Part shown: piece by piece, positions 40,292 to 47,745 of the stretch | How positions within the stretch are numbered: the stretch's first letter is position 1 | Layout of the letters: each line of letters starts with the position of its first letter | NCBI GenBank assembly: GCA_014649155.1 | Contig: BMSM01000009.1 | Span: 62,001 to 126,000, forward strand | Direction of reading: 5' to 3' | Origin: Streptomyces griseoviridis | GTDB taxonomy: Bacteria; Actinomycetota; Actinomycetes; Streptomycetales; Streptomycetaceae | Length of the DNA stretch: 64,000 bases | Notes under the pieces: model-generated | Seen by the model: the letters and a program-made list of their open reading frames with translations, nothing else | Told to the model about the DNA's origin: nothing | Database searches by the model: none | Position numbers and translations under genes: made by a program

Positions 40292-40486
40292 CTAGAGCTG
40301 GGTCTCCTTGTGCCGGATCTCGGTGTCCGGGCCGGGTGAGCACACGGCCTCGTGCCCGTCCTCGAAGCGGACGCGGTACGGGGGGCTGCCCGCCCGGCCC
40401 AGCACCTCGACGATCTCCGCCTTCCTGTCCTGCTGCCCGACCACCCGGCCGTGCTGGACAAGCTGGTCACCCACAGTCGCGTGCAT
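40292..40486 (-). CDS. DUF1918 protein
   Basis: 64 residues from ATG 40486; the open frame continues upstream but only this part matches the family. MHATVGDQLVQHGRVVGQQD, KAEIVEVLGRAGSPPYRVRF and DGHEAVCSPGPDTEIRHKE form a small SH3-like barrel. The family is abundant in actinobacteria; function unknown. It ends 6 bp from the convergent glycosidase gene. Confidence 0.85.
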   Translation of the reverse strand: MHATVGDQLVQHGRVVGQQDRKAEIVEVLGRAGSPPYRVRFEDGHEAVCSPGPDTEIRHKETQL

Positions 40487-40584
40487 GGGCGGGGCCTCCT
40501 CACCGTCGCGGGAGCAGCGGTCCGTGGTGTCGAGTCTACGGCGGTCAGGGGGGCGGAGCCTTTCCTCGCGCACCGGACGGCCCG

Positions 40585-41502
40585 TCAGCCCCGGGCGCGC
40601 TGGGTGACCGCGATGCACACCAGCACCGCGACGGCCGTGAGCGGCGCCGCCACCGGCAGGTGCTCGCCCAGCAGCAGAACCGACCAGACCAGGGTCAGCA
40701 GCGGCTGCGCCAGTTGCAACTGGCTGGCCTTGGGGATGCCGATGGCGGCCATGCCCCGGTACCAGACGACCAGACCGAGGAACTGCGAGCCCACCGCCAC
40801 CCACAGCAGCCCGGCCACCCCGTGCGCGGTCAGGCGGACGGGCTCGACGGCCAGCGCCACCGCCGCGGCCGGCACGGTCAGCGGCAGGCAGAGCACCAGC
40901 GCCCAGCCGATCACGTGCCAGCCCGGCATGACCCGGGCCAGCCGGCCGCCCTCGGTGTACCCGGCCGCGCACACCAGCAGCGCCGCGAACAGACAGGCGT
41001 CGGCCGCCGTCAGCGCCCCGCCGCTCTGCTGCACGGTGAACGCGACCACCGCCGCGGCGCCCGCCAGCGCCGCGATCCAGAAGGTGCGCGAGGGGCGGGT
41101 GCCGACCCGCAGCGCGGACAGCAGGGCCGTGGTCAGCGGCAGCAGGCCGACCACGACGGCGGCGTGCGCGGTGGTGGAGGTCTCCAGGGCCAGTGTGGTG
41201 AGCAGCGGGAAGCCCAGGACCACGCCCGCGGCGACGACCGCGAGGCCGGACCAGTGCCGGCGCTCGGGCGGCGGTATCCGCATCGCCAGCAGACAGCTCC
41301 CCGCGATCACGGCCGCCAGCACGCTCCGCACGGCCACCAGCGACCAGGTGCCGAAGCCCTCCAGGCCCCAGGCGGTGGCGGGGAAGGTGAGGGAGAAGGC
41401 GACGACGCCGAGCGCGGCCTGGAGGGTGCCTGCGGACCGCTTTTCCGCGGGGACGTCGACCGCTATCGGTGCCGTACTGGTAGCGCTACTCTGTGCTCTC
41501 AT
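40585..41502 (-). CDS. EamA-family transporter (drug/metabolite exporter)
   Basis: 305 residues if started at ATG 41502. Ten hydrophobic segments in two EamA halves; the second half begins near SQFLGLVVWYRGMAAIGIPK with ASQLQLAQPLLTLVWSVLLL, the usual conserved core. A 25-residue polar N-terminus precedes the first span. Its start codon overlaps the start of the divergent MocR regulator by 2 bp, so it is either leaderless or begins at an internal codon. It is presumably regulated by that MocR protein. Substrate unknown (amino-acid or metabolite efflux is common). Confidence 0.88.
   Translation of the reverse strand: MRAQSSATSTAPIAVDVPAEKRSAGTLQAALGVVAFSLTFPATAWGLEGFGTWSLVAVRSVLAAVIAGSCLLAMRIPPPERRHWSGLAVVAAGVVLGFPLLTTLALETSTTAHAAVVVGLLPLTTALLSALRVGTRPSRTFWIAALAGAAAVVAFTVQQSGGALTAADACLFAALLVCAAGYTEGGRLARVMPGWHVIGWALVLCLPLTVPAAAVALAVEPVRLTAHGVAGLLWVAVGSQFLGLVVWYRGMAAIGIPKASQLQLAQPLLTLVWSVLLLGEHLPVAAPLTAVAVLVCIAVTQRARG
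41480..41489. promoter_or_regulatory. Palindrome at the EamA/MocR divergent start
   Basis: GTAGCGCTAC is a perfect 10-bp palindrome 11 bp upstream of the MocR ATG and inside the first codons of the EamA frame. TACTCT (41487-41492) could be a -10 box for a leaderless MocR transcript, making this site a natural operator. Confidence 0.5.
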
Positions 41503-42958
41503 GCATGAGCGTAGCAGCGTGGACGAGTTGGCGGACCTCCTGCGGCGGGAGCTGAACCGCTACTCACCCGGTGGAAAGCTGCCGTCGAGCCGGGCCCTGG
41601 TCGAACGGTTCCGGGTGAGTCCGGTGACCGTCTCCCGGGCGCTGGCCCGGCTCGCCGCCGAGGGCCTGGTGGTCACCCGGCCCGGCGCCGGGGCGTTCCG
41701 CGCCGCGCCGCACGCCCCCACCGCCCCGGCCGGGGACACCTCCTGGCAGGAGGTCGCGCTCAGCGCCGACGGCGCCACCGACCTCGTACCGCGCTCGGTC
41801 GACGCCTCGGGTGTGCTGGTGTCGCTGGCCGCGCCGCCGCCCGGGGTGACCGAGTTCAACGGCGGCTATCTGCATCCCTCCCTCCAGCCCGAGCGGGCCC
41901 TCGCCGCGGCCCTGGCACGGGCCGGCCGCCGCCCCGGCGCGTGGGGCCGGCCGCCGATGGAGGGGCTGCCGGAACTGCGCGAGTGGTTCGCGCGCGGCAT
42001 CGGCGGACCCGGCGGCACCGTCACCGCCGCCGAGGTGCTGATCACCGCCGGCGGCCAGTCCGCGCTGACCACCGCGCTGCGCGCGCTCGCCCCGCCCGGC
42101 GCCCCGGTCCTCGTCGAGTCCCCGACCTACCCCGGCATGCTGGCCATCGCCCGCTCCTCGGGGCTGCGGCCCGTCCCGGTCCCGGTGGACGCCGACGGGG
42201 TGCGCCCCGCGCTGCTCGCCGACGCCTTCCGGGCCAGCGGCGCCCGGGTCCTGGTCTGCCAGCCGCTGTTCCAGAACCCGACCGGCGCGGTGCTCTCCAC
42301 CGCCCGGCGCGCCGAGGTGCTGCGGATCGCGCGGGCGGCGGGCGCGTTCGTCGTCGAGGACGACTTCGTGCGGCGGCTGGTGCACGAGGACGCCGGGCCG
42401 CTGCCGCCGCCGCTGGCCGCCGACGACCCGGACGGCGTGGTCGTCCACGTCAGTTCCCTGACCAAGGCCACCTCGCCGAGCTTCCGGGTCGGCGCGCTGG
42501 CCGCCCGGGGGCCGGTGCTGAGCCGGCTGCGCGCGATCCAGGTGGTCGACAGCTTCTTCGTGCCCCGCCCCCTCCAGGAGACCGCGCTGGAACTCGTCGG
42601 CTCGCCCGCCTGGCCCCGCCATCTGCGGACGATCTCGGCCGAGTTGCGCACCCGCCGGGAGACGATGACCGCCGCGCTGCGCCTGCACCTGCCCGAGCTG
42701 GCCCTGCCGCACGTGCCGGCCGGCGGCTACCACCTGTGGCTGCGGCTGCCCGAGGACACCGGGGAGGCCGCGCTCAGCGCCGCCGCCCTGCGCGCGGGGG
42801 TCGCGGTCACCCCCGGCCGCCCCTACTTCAGCGCCGAGCCCCCGGCCGGGCATCTGCGGCTGAGCTTCGCCGCGGTCGCCGGGACCGGCGAGATCGGCGA
42901 GGGCGTACGACGCCTGCGGGCGGCGCGGGACGAGGTGGCCGGCCGCGCCGCCCCCTGA
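41501..42958 (+). CDS. MocR-type regulator: GntR HTH fused to aminotransferase-like domain
   Basis: 485 residues, ATG 41501. The first 75 residues are a GntR winged HTH (DELADLLRRELNRYSPGGKL, SPVTVSRALARLAAEGLVVT). A linker leads to a fold-type I aminotransferase domain: ITAGGQSALTTALRALAPPG, VESPTYPGMLAIARSSGL, CQPLFQNPTGAVLS, VVEDDFVRRL and HVSSLTKATSPSFRVG, whose Lys would bind PLP. MocR proteins sense PLP or amino acids and commonly control a divergent gene, here the EamA transporter. Divergent starts overlap by 2 bp. Confidence 0.93.
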   Translation: MHERSSVDELADLLRRELNRYSPGGKLPSSRALVERFRVSPVTVSRALARLAAEGLVVTRPGAGAFRAAPHAPTAPAGDTSWQEVALSADGATDLVPRSVDASGVLVSLAAPPPGVTEFNGGYLHPSLQPERALAAALARAGRRPGAWGRPPMEGLPELREWFARGIGGPGGTVTAAEVLITAGGQSALTTALRALAPPGAPVLVESPTYPGMLAIARSSGLRPVPVPVDADGVRPALLADAFRASGARVLVCQPLFQNPTGAVLSTARRAEVLRIARAAGAFVVEDDFVRRLVHEDAGPLPPPLAADDPDGVVVHVSSLTKATSPSFRVGALAARGPVLSRLRAIQVVDSFFVPRPLQETALELVGSPAWPRHLRTISAELRTRRETMTAALRLHLPELALPHVPAGGYHLWLRLPEDTGEAALSAAALRAGVAVTPGRPYFSAEPPAGHLRLSFAAVAGTGEIGEGVRRLRAARDEVAGRAAP

Positions 42959-43023
42959 GCGGCGGGCCCGGCGGCGCGGAAAACGGCTCGACGGCCGCGC
43001 CCCCGTCCTGCGAGCCTCCCCGC

Positions 43024-43464
43024 ATGACCGACACGCCCGCCCTCCCCGAGGGCTACGAGATCTCCGCCGACCCCGCCCGCCTGGACACCGGCCGGGTGCA
43101 CCACTGGCTGTCCACCGACGCCTACTGGGCGGTCGGCCGTTCCCGCGAGAAGCAGGACCGGGCGATCGCCGGCTCGCTCAACTTCGGGGTGTACGCGGCG
43201 GTGCCGGGGGAGCAGGTCGCCTACGCCCGGGTGATCACCGACCGGGCGACCTTCGCGTACCTCTGCGATGTGTACGTCGACCGGTCGGTGCGCGGCAAGG
43301 GCATCGGGACGGCGCTGGTGGCGGCCGTCCGCGAGCACCTGCGCCCCTTCGGCCTGCGGCGCACCGTGCTCGCCACGGACGACGCGCACGGTGTCTACGC
43401 CCGGCTCGGGTTCGCGCCGCTGGAGCGCCCGGAGCAGTGGATGGCACTCACCTCCGGGGCGTGA
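43024..43464 (+). CDS. GNAT family N-acetyltransferase
   Basis: 146 residues, ATG 43024. ISADPARLDTGRVHHWLSTD is the usual N-terminus of this small GNAT subgroup; VYVDRSVRGKGIGTALVAAV is the acetyl-CoA loop (R-G-K-G-I-G), and HGVYARLGFAPLERPEQWM the C-terminal part. It acetylates an unidentified amine substrate. It stands alone 65 bp after the MocR gene, which is co-oriented. Confidence 0.92.
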   Translation: MTDTPALPEGYEISADPARLDTGRVHHWLSTDAYWAVGRSREKQDRAIAGSLNFGVYAAVPGEQVAYARVITDRATFAYLCDVYVDRSVRGKGIGTALVAAVREHLRPFGLRRTVLATDDAHGVYARLGFAPLERPEQWMALTSGA

Positions 43465-43542
43465 CGCCCCGCCTCCGGCTACCGCGCGTGACCACGGGTA
43501 ACCCCTCTTGACCGGGTTGGTCCACGGCAGCACCATCGGCCC

Positions 43543-44136
43543 ATGTCGCTTCGCGTCACGTTCGTCGCGGCCGCGCGCAGCGCACCCCTGCGCGCGGAAC
43601 GGTTCGAGGACGACCGGCCGTTGGACCGGGACGGCTGGGGACAGGTCGAACGTGCCGCCCCCGGTCTGCTGCCGCTCGCGGCGGCGGAGCTGCGCTACTG
43701 CTCACCGGCCCCCCGCAGCCGTGCCACCGGAACCGGCCTCGGCTACGCCCCGCTCGTCCAACTCGCCCTGCGGGACTGCGACATGGGCCGCTGGCGCGGG
43801 CTGACCTTGGCCGAGGCGAGTGCGCGCGAGCCGGCCGCCGTGGCCGCCTGGCTGGCCGACCCGCTGGCCGCCCCGCACGGCGGGGAGCCGCTGTACGGCT
43901 TCATCGGCCGGGTCGGCGGCTGGCTGGACACCCGGCCCGTGGAGGACGGCGGCGCGGTGGTCGCGGTGGCCGAGCCCTCGGTGATCCGGGCGGCCCTGGT
44001 GTACGCGCTGAACGCACCGCCCGCCGCGTACTGGCGGCTCGACGTGCGTCCCCTGTCGGCGGTCGGCGTGGTCGGCGGGGCGGGCCGGTGGCGTCTGCGC
44101 TTCGACGGCACGCCGGTTCAGCGCTCGATCCCGTAG
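43543..44136 (+). CDS. Histidine-phosphatase-like protein lacking the catalytic histidines
   Basis: 197 residues, ATG 43543. The overall plan is that of the histidine phosphatase (phosphoglycerate mutase-like) family: RVTFVAA start, YCSPAPRSRAT (52-61) where active enzymes have SSPxxRAxxTA, and DCDMGRWRGLTLAEA (78-92). But the RHG triad is replaced by AAARS (9-13) and the second His motif (SHGGVIR) reads VAEPSVIR (142-149). Both phospho-transfer histidines are therefore absent, suggesting a binding or regulatory role. It converges with the DUF6314 gene, overlapping 19 bp. Confidence 0.8.
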   Translation: MSLRVTFVAAARSAPLRAERFEDDRPLDRDGWGQVERAAPGLLPLAAAELRYCSPAPRSRATGTGLGYAPLVQLALRDCDMGRWRGLTLAEASAREPAAVAAWLADPLAAPHGGEPLYGFIGRVGGWLDTRPVEDGGAVVAVAEPSVIRAALVYALNAPPAAYWRLDVRPLSAVGVVGGAGRWRLRFDGTPVQRSIP

Positions 44137-44615
44137 GCGGACCCGGTCCCGGCCCCGCCCGCCTCCCGTACGTAGTCCGTGGCCAGCAGCAGGTCCTTGG
44201 CGGGGCCGCCCACCCGCCACACCGTCCGCCAGCGGTCCGCGCCCGCGACGGTGAACTCGCCCCGGTAGAGGTCGGCGGCGCACGGATGGTCGGCGACGCA
44301 CCGGCCCGTGGCCAGATCGAGGCCGTGGAAGGGGCGGCCGTCGGCGAACCGCACGTCGGCCGTGCCCGGCGCCGCGCCCGGCAGGAAGCGCAGCGTCCGC
44401 TCGGCGGGCCGGGTCACGCCCCGCCAGGTGAACGCGCCCGACTCCAGGTGCAGCAGCCCGGCGCCCTCCGCGGGCGGCCGGAACACCGTTGTCCCCGCGA
44501 ACCGGCCCTCGTCCCCGCTCGCCAGATCCCGTACCGACCGCTCCACCCGCCAGCTCCCGGCGAGATAGGCCAGCACGTCCGGCACCGGCCAGAACCCGTC
44601 CGCGCGCCCGTCCAT
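44118..44615 (-). CDS. DUF6314 family protein
   Basis: 165 residues from ATG 44615, which has GGAGGG eight bases upstream; an ATG seven codons upstream (44636) is also open. Core: VLAYLAGSWRVERSVRDLAS, AGLLHLESGAFTWRGVTRPA, LATGRCVADHPCAADLYRGE, WRTVWRVGGPAKDLLLATDY. This compact beta-rich protein matches what I recall of DUF6314. Function unknown. The coding start abuts a 17-bp tandem repeat, so the upstream region may vary in length between strains. Confidence 0.75.
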   Translation of the reverse strand: MDGRADGFWPVPDVLAYLAGSWRVERSVRDLASGDEGRFAGTTVFRPPAEGAGLLHLESGAFTWRGVTRPAERTLRFLPGAAPGTADVRFADGRPFHGLDLATGRCVADHPCAADLYRGEFTVAGADRWRTVWRVGGPAKDLLLATDYVREAGGAGTGSAYGIER

Positions 44616-44625
44616 CCGTCCATCC

Positions 44626-44675
44626 CTCCGCCTCATCCGTCCCTCCGCCTCATCCGTCTCTCCGCCTCATCCGTC
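44626..44675. repeat. Three-copy 17-bp tandem repeat
   Basis: The unit CTCCGCCTCATCCGTC plus one variable base is repeated at 44626, 44643 and 44660. Flanking CCGTCCATCCGTCCATCC (about 44607-44624) is a degenerate continuation. It lies immediately upstream of the DUF6314 start, where its minus strand supplies several GGAGGG motifs. Confidence 0.85.
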
Positions 44676-44722
44676 TTCGCGTCTGGTCCGTCCCGCCGCC
44701 TCAGATGATCCTGCGCGACCCA

Positions 44723-44751
44723 TTGACGCCCCTCGGCCCCCTCCCTATCTT
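44723..44751 (+). promoter_or_regulatory. Promoter of the GH51 gene
   Basis: TTGACG (44723-44728) and TATCTT (44746-44751) with exactly 17 bp between them form a near-consensus vegetative promoter. Transcription would begin near 44758, inside the adjacent GTTCGAA repeat. Confidence 0.75.
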
Positions 44752-44755
44752 CTCC

Positions 44756-44790
44756 GTTCGAAGTGCTGATCAATGTCCGATATTTCGAAC
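44756..44790. promoter_or_regulatory. Operator-like inverted repeat at the GH51 start site
   Basis: GTTCGAA (44756-44762) and TTCGAAC (44784-44790) are exact inverted repeats; each core TTCGAA is itself palindromic. They cover the predicted transcription start, as expected for a sugar-responsive repressor (LacI or AraR-like). No regulator gene is adjacent. Confidence 0.6.
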
Positions 44791-44831
44791 GAACAGTCTG
44801 GCACCGATCCAGACAGAGCCGCGGAGTATCC

Positions 44832-47315
44832 ATGTCACGCACGTACCGCACCCGTCTCCGACTCGGTCTGTCCGCGACGGCCCTGCTGGCCGCGACCGCC
44901 CTGGTCCCGGTCCCGGCGCACGCCGAGGCGGTCACCGACTACGCGATCACCGTCGATCCGGACGCCACGGGTGCCGCGATCGGCGACACGATGTACGGCG
45001 TCTTCTTCGAGGACATCAACCGGGCGGCCGACGGCGGCCTCTACGCCGAGCTGGTGCAGAACCGCTCCTTCGAGTACTCCACCGCCGACAACGCCGCCTA
45101 CACCCCCCTGACCTCCTGGACGGCGGACGGCACGGCCGAGGCCGCCGACGACGCCGGCCGGCTCGACGACCGCAACCGCACCTACCTGAAACTGGCGGCC
45201 GGCTCGTCCGTCACCAACGCCGGTTACAACACCGGCATCCGCGTCGAGCGGGGCAAGCGGTACGACTTCTCGGTGTGGGCCCGTGCCGAGGCCGGCACCA
45301 CCCTGACCATCGGCCTGAAGGACGCGGCCGGCACCCTCGCGGGTGCCCGCCAGATCACCGCGGAGGGCGGCTGGCGCAAGTACACCGCCACCCTCACCGC
45401 CACCCGCACCAGCAACCGCGGTCGCCTCTCCGTCGCCACCACCGCGGACGCCGCCCTCGACATGGTGTCCCTCTTCCCGCGCGACACCTACAAGGGGCAG
45501 CCCAACGGCCTGCGCAAGGACCTCGCCGAGAAGATCGCGGCCCTCGACCCCGGCTTCGTCCGCTTCCCCGGCGGCTGCCTGGTCAACACCGGCTCGATGG
45601 AGGACTACAGCGAGGCGTCCGGCTACCAGCGCAAGCGCGCCTACCAGTGGAAGGACACCGTGGGCCCGGTGGAGACCCGCGCCACCAACGCCAACTTCTG
45701 GGGATACAACCAGAGTTACGGCCTCGGCTACTACGAGTACTTCCGCTTCGCCGAGGACATCGGCGCCATGCCCCTGCCCGTCGTCCCCGCCCTGGTCACC
45801 GGCTGCGGCCAGAACAGGGCCACCGACGACGAGGCCCTGCTCCAGCGGCACATCCAGGACACCCTGGACCTCATCGAGTTCGCCAACGGCCCCGCCGGCT
45901 CCACCTGGGGCAAGGTCCGCGCGCGGATGGGCCACCCCGAGCCCTTCCACCTCACCCACCTCGCCGTCGGCAACGAGGAGAACCTCCCCGAGGCCTTCTA
46001 CGCCCGCTTCGCGAAGTTCCGCGCCGCGATCGAGGCGGAGTACCCCGACATCACCGTCGTCTCCAACTCCGGCCCCGACGACTCCGGCACCACCTTCGAC
46101 ACCGCCTGGCGCCTCAACCGGGAGGGCGGCGTCGACCTGGTCGACGAGCACTACTACAACAGCCCCGAGTGGTTCCTCCAGAACAACGACCGCTACGACT
46201 CCTACGACCGCCGGGGCCCCGAGGTCTTCCTCGGCGAGTACGCCTCCCAGGGCAACGCCTGGAGGAACGCCCTGTCCGAGGCCGCCTACATGACCGGTCT
46301 GGAACGCAACGCGGACATCGTGAAACTCGCCTCGTACGCGCCGCTGCTCGCCAACGAGGACTACGTCCAGTGGCGCCCGGACCTGATCTGGTTCAACAAC
46401 CGCGCCTCCTGGAACTCGGCCAACTACGAGGTGCAGAAGCTGTTCATGAACAACACCGGTGACCGGGTCGTCCCCTCCACGGCCACCACCACGCCCGCCG
46501 TCAGCGGCCCCATCACCGGCGCCGTCGGCCTGTCGACCTGGGCGACGAGCGCGGCCTACGACGACGTGCGGGTGACCGCGGCCGACGGCCGCTCCCTGTT
46601 CGCCGACGACTTCTCCGGTGACGCCTCCCGGTGGACGCACTCCGGCGCCGGCAGCTGGAGCGTCCAGGACGGCCAGTACGCGCAGACCGACGAGACCGCC
46701 GAGAACACCCTGGTCACCGCGGGCGACCCCGCCTGGCAGAACTACGACCTGCACGTCAGGGCCACCAAGAAGGCCGGCAAAGAGGGCTTCCTCGTCGCCT
46801 TCGGCGTCAAGGACACCGGGAACTACTACTGGTGGAACCTGGGCGGCTGGAACAACACCCGGTCCGCCGTCGAGCAGGCCGTCGACGGCGGCAAGTCCAC
46901 CCTGATCGACAAGGCCGGCTCCATCGAGACGGGCCGGGCCTACGACATCGACGTCAAGGTCCGGGGCCGGCAGGTCACCCTCTACCTCGACGGCGAGGAG
47001 TGGGGCTCCTTCACCGACGACAAGCCGGCCGAGCCCTTCCGGCAGGTCGTCACCGAGGACGTGCGCACCGGTGACCTGATCGTCAAGGTCGTCAACGCCC
47101 AGGACACGTCCGCCCGCACCGCCGTCGACCTCGGCGGCGCGCGGGTCGCCTCCCGGGCCCGCGTCACCACGCTCGCCGCCGGCCAGGACGCGGTGAACAC
47201 CGAGACGGACACCCCGGTCACGCCGGTCACGTCCACCTTCAGCGGCGTCGCGGCGACGTTCTCGTACACGTTCCCGGCGAACTCGGTCACCTTCCTGCGG
47301 ATCAGGCAGCGCTGA
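44832..47315 (+). CDS. Secreted GH51 alpha-L-arabinofuranosidase with accessory domain
   Basis: 827 residues from ATG 44832. Signal peptide (RTRLRLGLSATALLAATALV ... AHA, cut near 32). An N-terminal beta-sandwich/CBM-like insert (about 95-215) is followed by the GH51 barrel, with acid/base Glu382 in LAVGNEENLPEAF and nucleophile Glu469 in EVFLGEYAS. At about 575-735 a concanavalin-like domain is inserted (FADDFSGDASRWTHSGAGSW ... VTLYLDGEEWGSF), before the final beta domain. It should release arabinose from arabinan or arabinoxylan outside the cell. Preceded by a canonical promoter and an operator-like repeat. Confidence 0.93.
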   Translation: MSRTYRTRLRLGLSATALLAATALVPVPAHAEAVTDYAITVDPDATGAAIGDTMYGVFFEDINRAADGGLYAELVQNRSFEYSTADNAAYTPLTSWTADGTAEAADDAGRLDDRNRTYLKLAAGSSVTNAGYNTGIRVERGKRYDFSVWARAEAGTTLTIGLKDAAGTLAGARQITAEGGWRKYTATLTATRTSNRGRLSVATTADAALDMVSLFPRDTYKGQPNGLRKDLAEKIAALDPGFVRFPGGCLVNTGSMEDYSEASGYQRKRAYQWKDTVGPVETRATNANFWGYNQSYGLGYYEYFRFAEDIGAMPLPVVPALVTGCGQNRATDDEALLQRHIQDTLDLIEFANGPAGSTWGKVRARMGHPEPFHLTHLAVGNEENLPEAFYARFAKFRAAIEAEYPDITVVSNSGPDDSGTTFDTAWRLNREGGVDLVDEHYYNSPEWFLQNNDRYDSYDRRGPEVFLGEYASQGNAWRNALSEAAYMTGLERNADIVKLASYAPLLANEDYVQWRPDLIWFNNRASWNSANYEVQKLFMNNTGDRVVPSTATTTPAVSGPITGAVGLSTWATSAAYDDVRVTAADGRSLFADDFSGDASRWTHSGAGSWSVQDGQYAQTDETAENTLVTAGDPAWQNYDLHVRATKKAGKEGFLVAFGVKDTGNYYWWNLGGWNNTRSAVEQAVDGGKSTLIDKAGSIETGRAYDIDVKVRGRQVTLYLDGEEWGSFTDDKPAEPFRQVVTEDVRTGDLIVKVVNAQDTSARTAVDLGGARVASRARVTTLAAGQDAVNTETDTPVTPVTSTFSGVAATFSYTFPANSVTFLRIRQR

Positions 47316-47333
47316 CCCCGCAATGATGATCAC

Positions 47334-47348
47334 GGGAGCTAAGCTCCC
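47334..47348. promoter_or_regulatory. Perfect 7-1-7 palindrome after GH51
   Basis: GGGAGCT-A-AGCTCCC between the GH51 stop and the small membrane protein gene. It may be a short terminator for GH51 or an operator for the next gene, whose ATG is seven bases downstream. Confidence 0.45.
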
Positions 47349-47354
47349 CTGCTC

Positions 47355-47660
47355 ATGAGTCCCATGGAACTGTGGAGGCGGGCGCGCCGGGCCGACGGTC
47401 CGGCGGCGCCCGTCGTCTGCGTGGCGAACTCCCTGCTGGGATGCCTGCTCCTGCTGCTGGCGATCGGCGTGTTCACCGACCCCGCCACCCGGGCCGAGGA
47501 GAGCGCCCTCCAGGGCCTCGGCCTGCGGATCTTCCTCTCCTGGCTGCTGGGCGGGGCCGTCCTGTTCGCGGTCCTGGGCATGGCGCGCACCCTGCTCTGG
47601 CACGTCACCGCGCTGCTCCTCGCGCCCGGCCTGCTCGTCGCGGGGCTGCTGGTGCTGTGA
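47355..47660 (+). CDS. Small integral membrane protein
   Basis: 101 residues from ATG 47355; an ATG three codons later is also possible. Three hydrophobic segments: VVCVANSLLGCLLLLLAIGV, IFLSWLLGGAVLFAVLGMA and WHVTALLLAPGLLVAGLLVL. The N-terminus (MELWRRARRADGP) is basic and cytoplasmic. No family is recognised. It lies 85 bp upstream of argC; a separate ARG-box-controlled promoter between them argues against co-regulation. Confidence 0.7.
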   Translation: MSPMELWRRARRADGPAAPVVCVANSLLGCLLLLLAIGVFTDPATRAEESALQGLGLRIFLSWLLGGAVLFAVLGMARTLLWHVTALLLAPGLLVAGLLVL

Positions 47661-47692
47661 CGGGCCGCACCCGCCGGGGACGCGGACGGCCG

Positions 47693-47728
47693 TTGCATAA
47701 ACGTGCAGGGAAACGTATAGTCATGCCA
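47693..47728 (+). promoter_or_regulatory. ARG boxes upstream of argC
   Basis: TTGCATAAACGTGCAGG (47693-47709) and AACGTATAGTCATGCC (from 47712) form two tandem imperfect palindromes of the ARG-box type (core TGCAT...TGCA), 18-50 bp before the argC start. They are the expected ArgR-binding operator for argCJBDR; argR is the last gene of this operon. Confidence 0.75.
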
Positions 47729-47745
47729 TCTGGAGGAGGATGTCC

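Noticed and set aside
43543..44136. Calling the histidine-phosphatase-like protein an active phosphatase
   Set aside because: Both catalytic histidines are absent by direct reading of the sequence.
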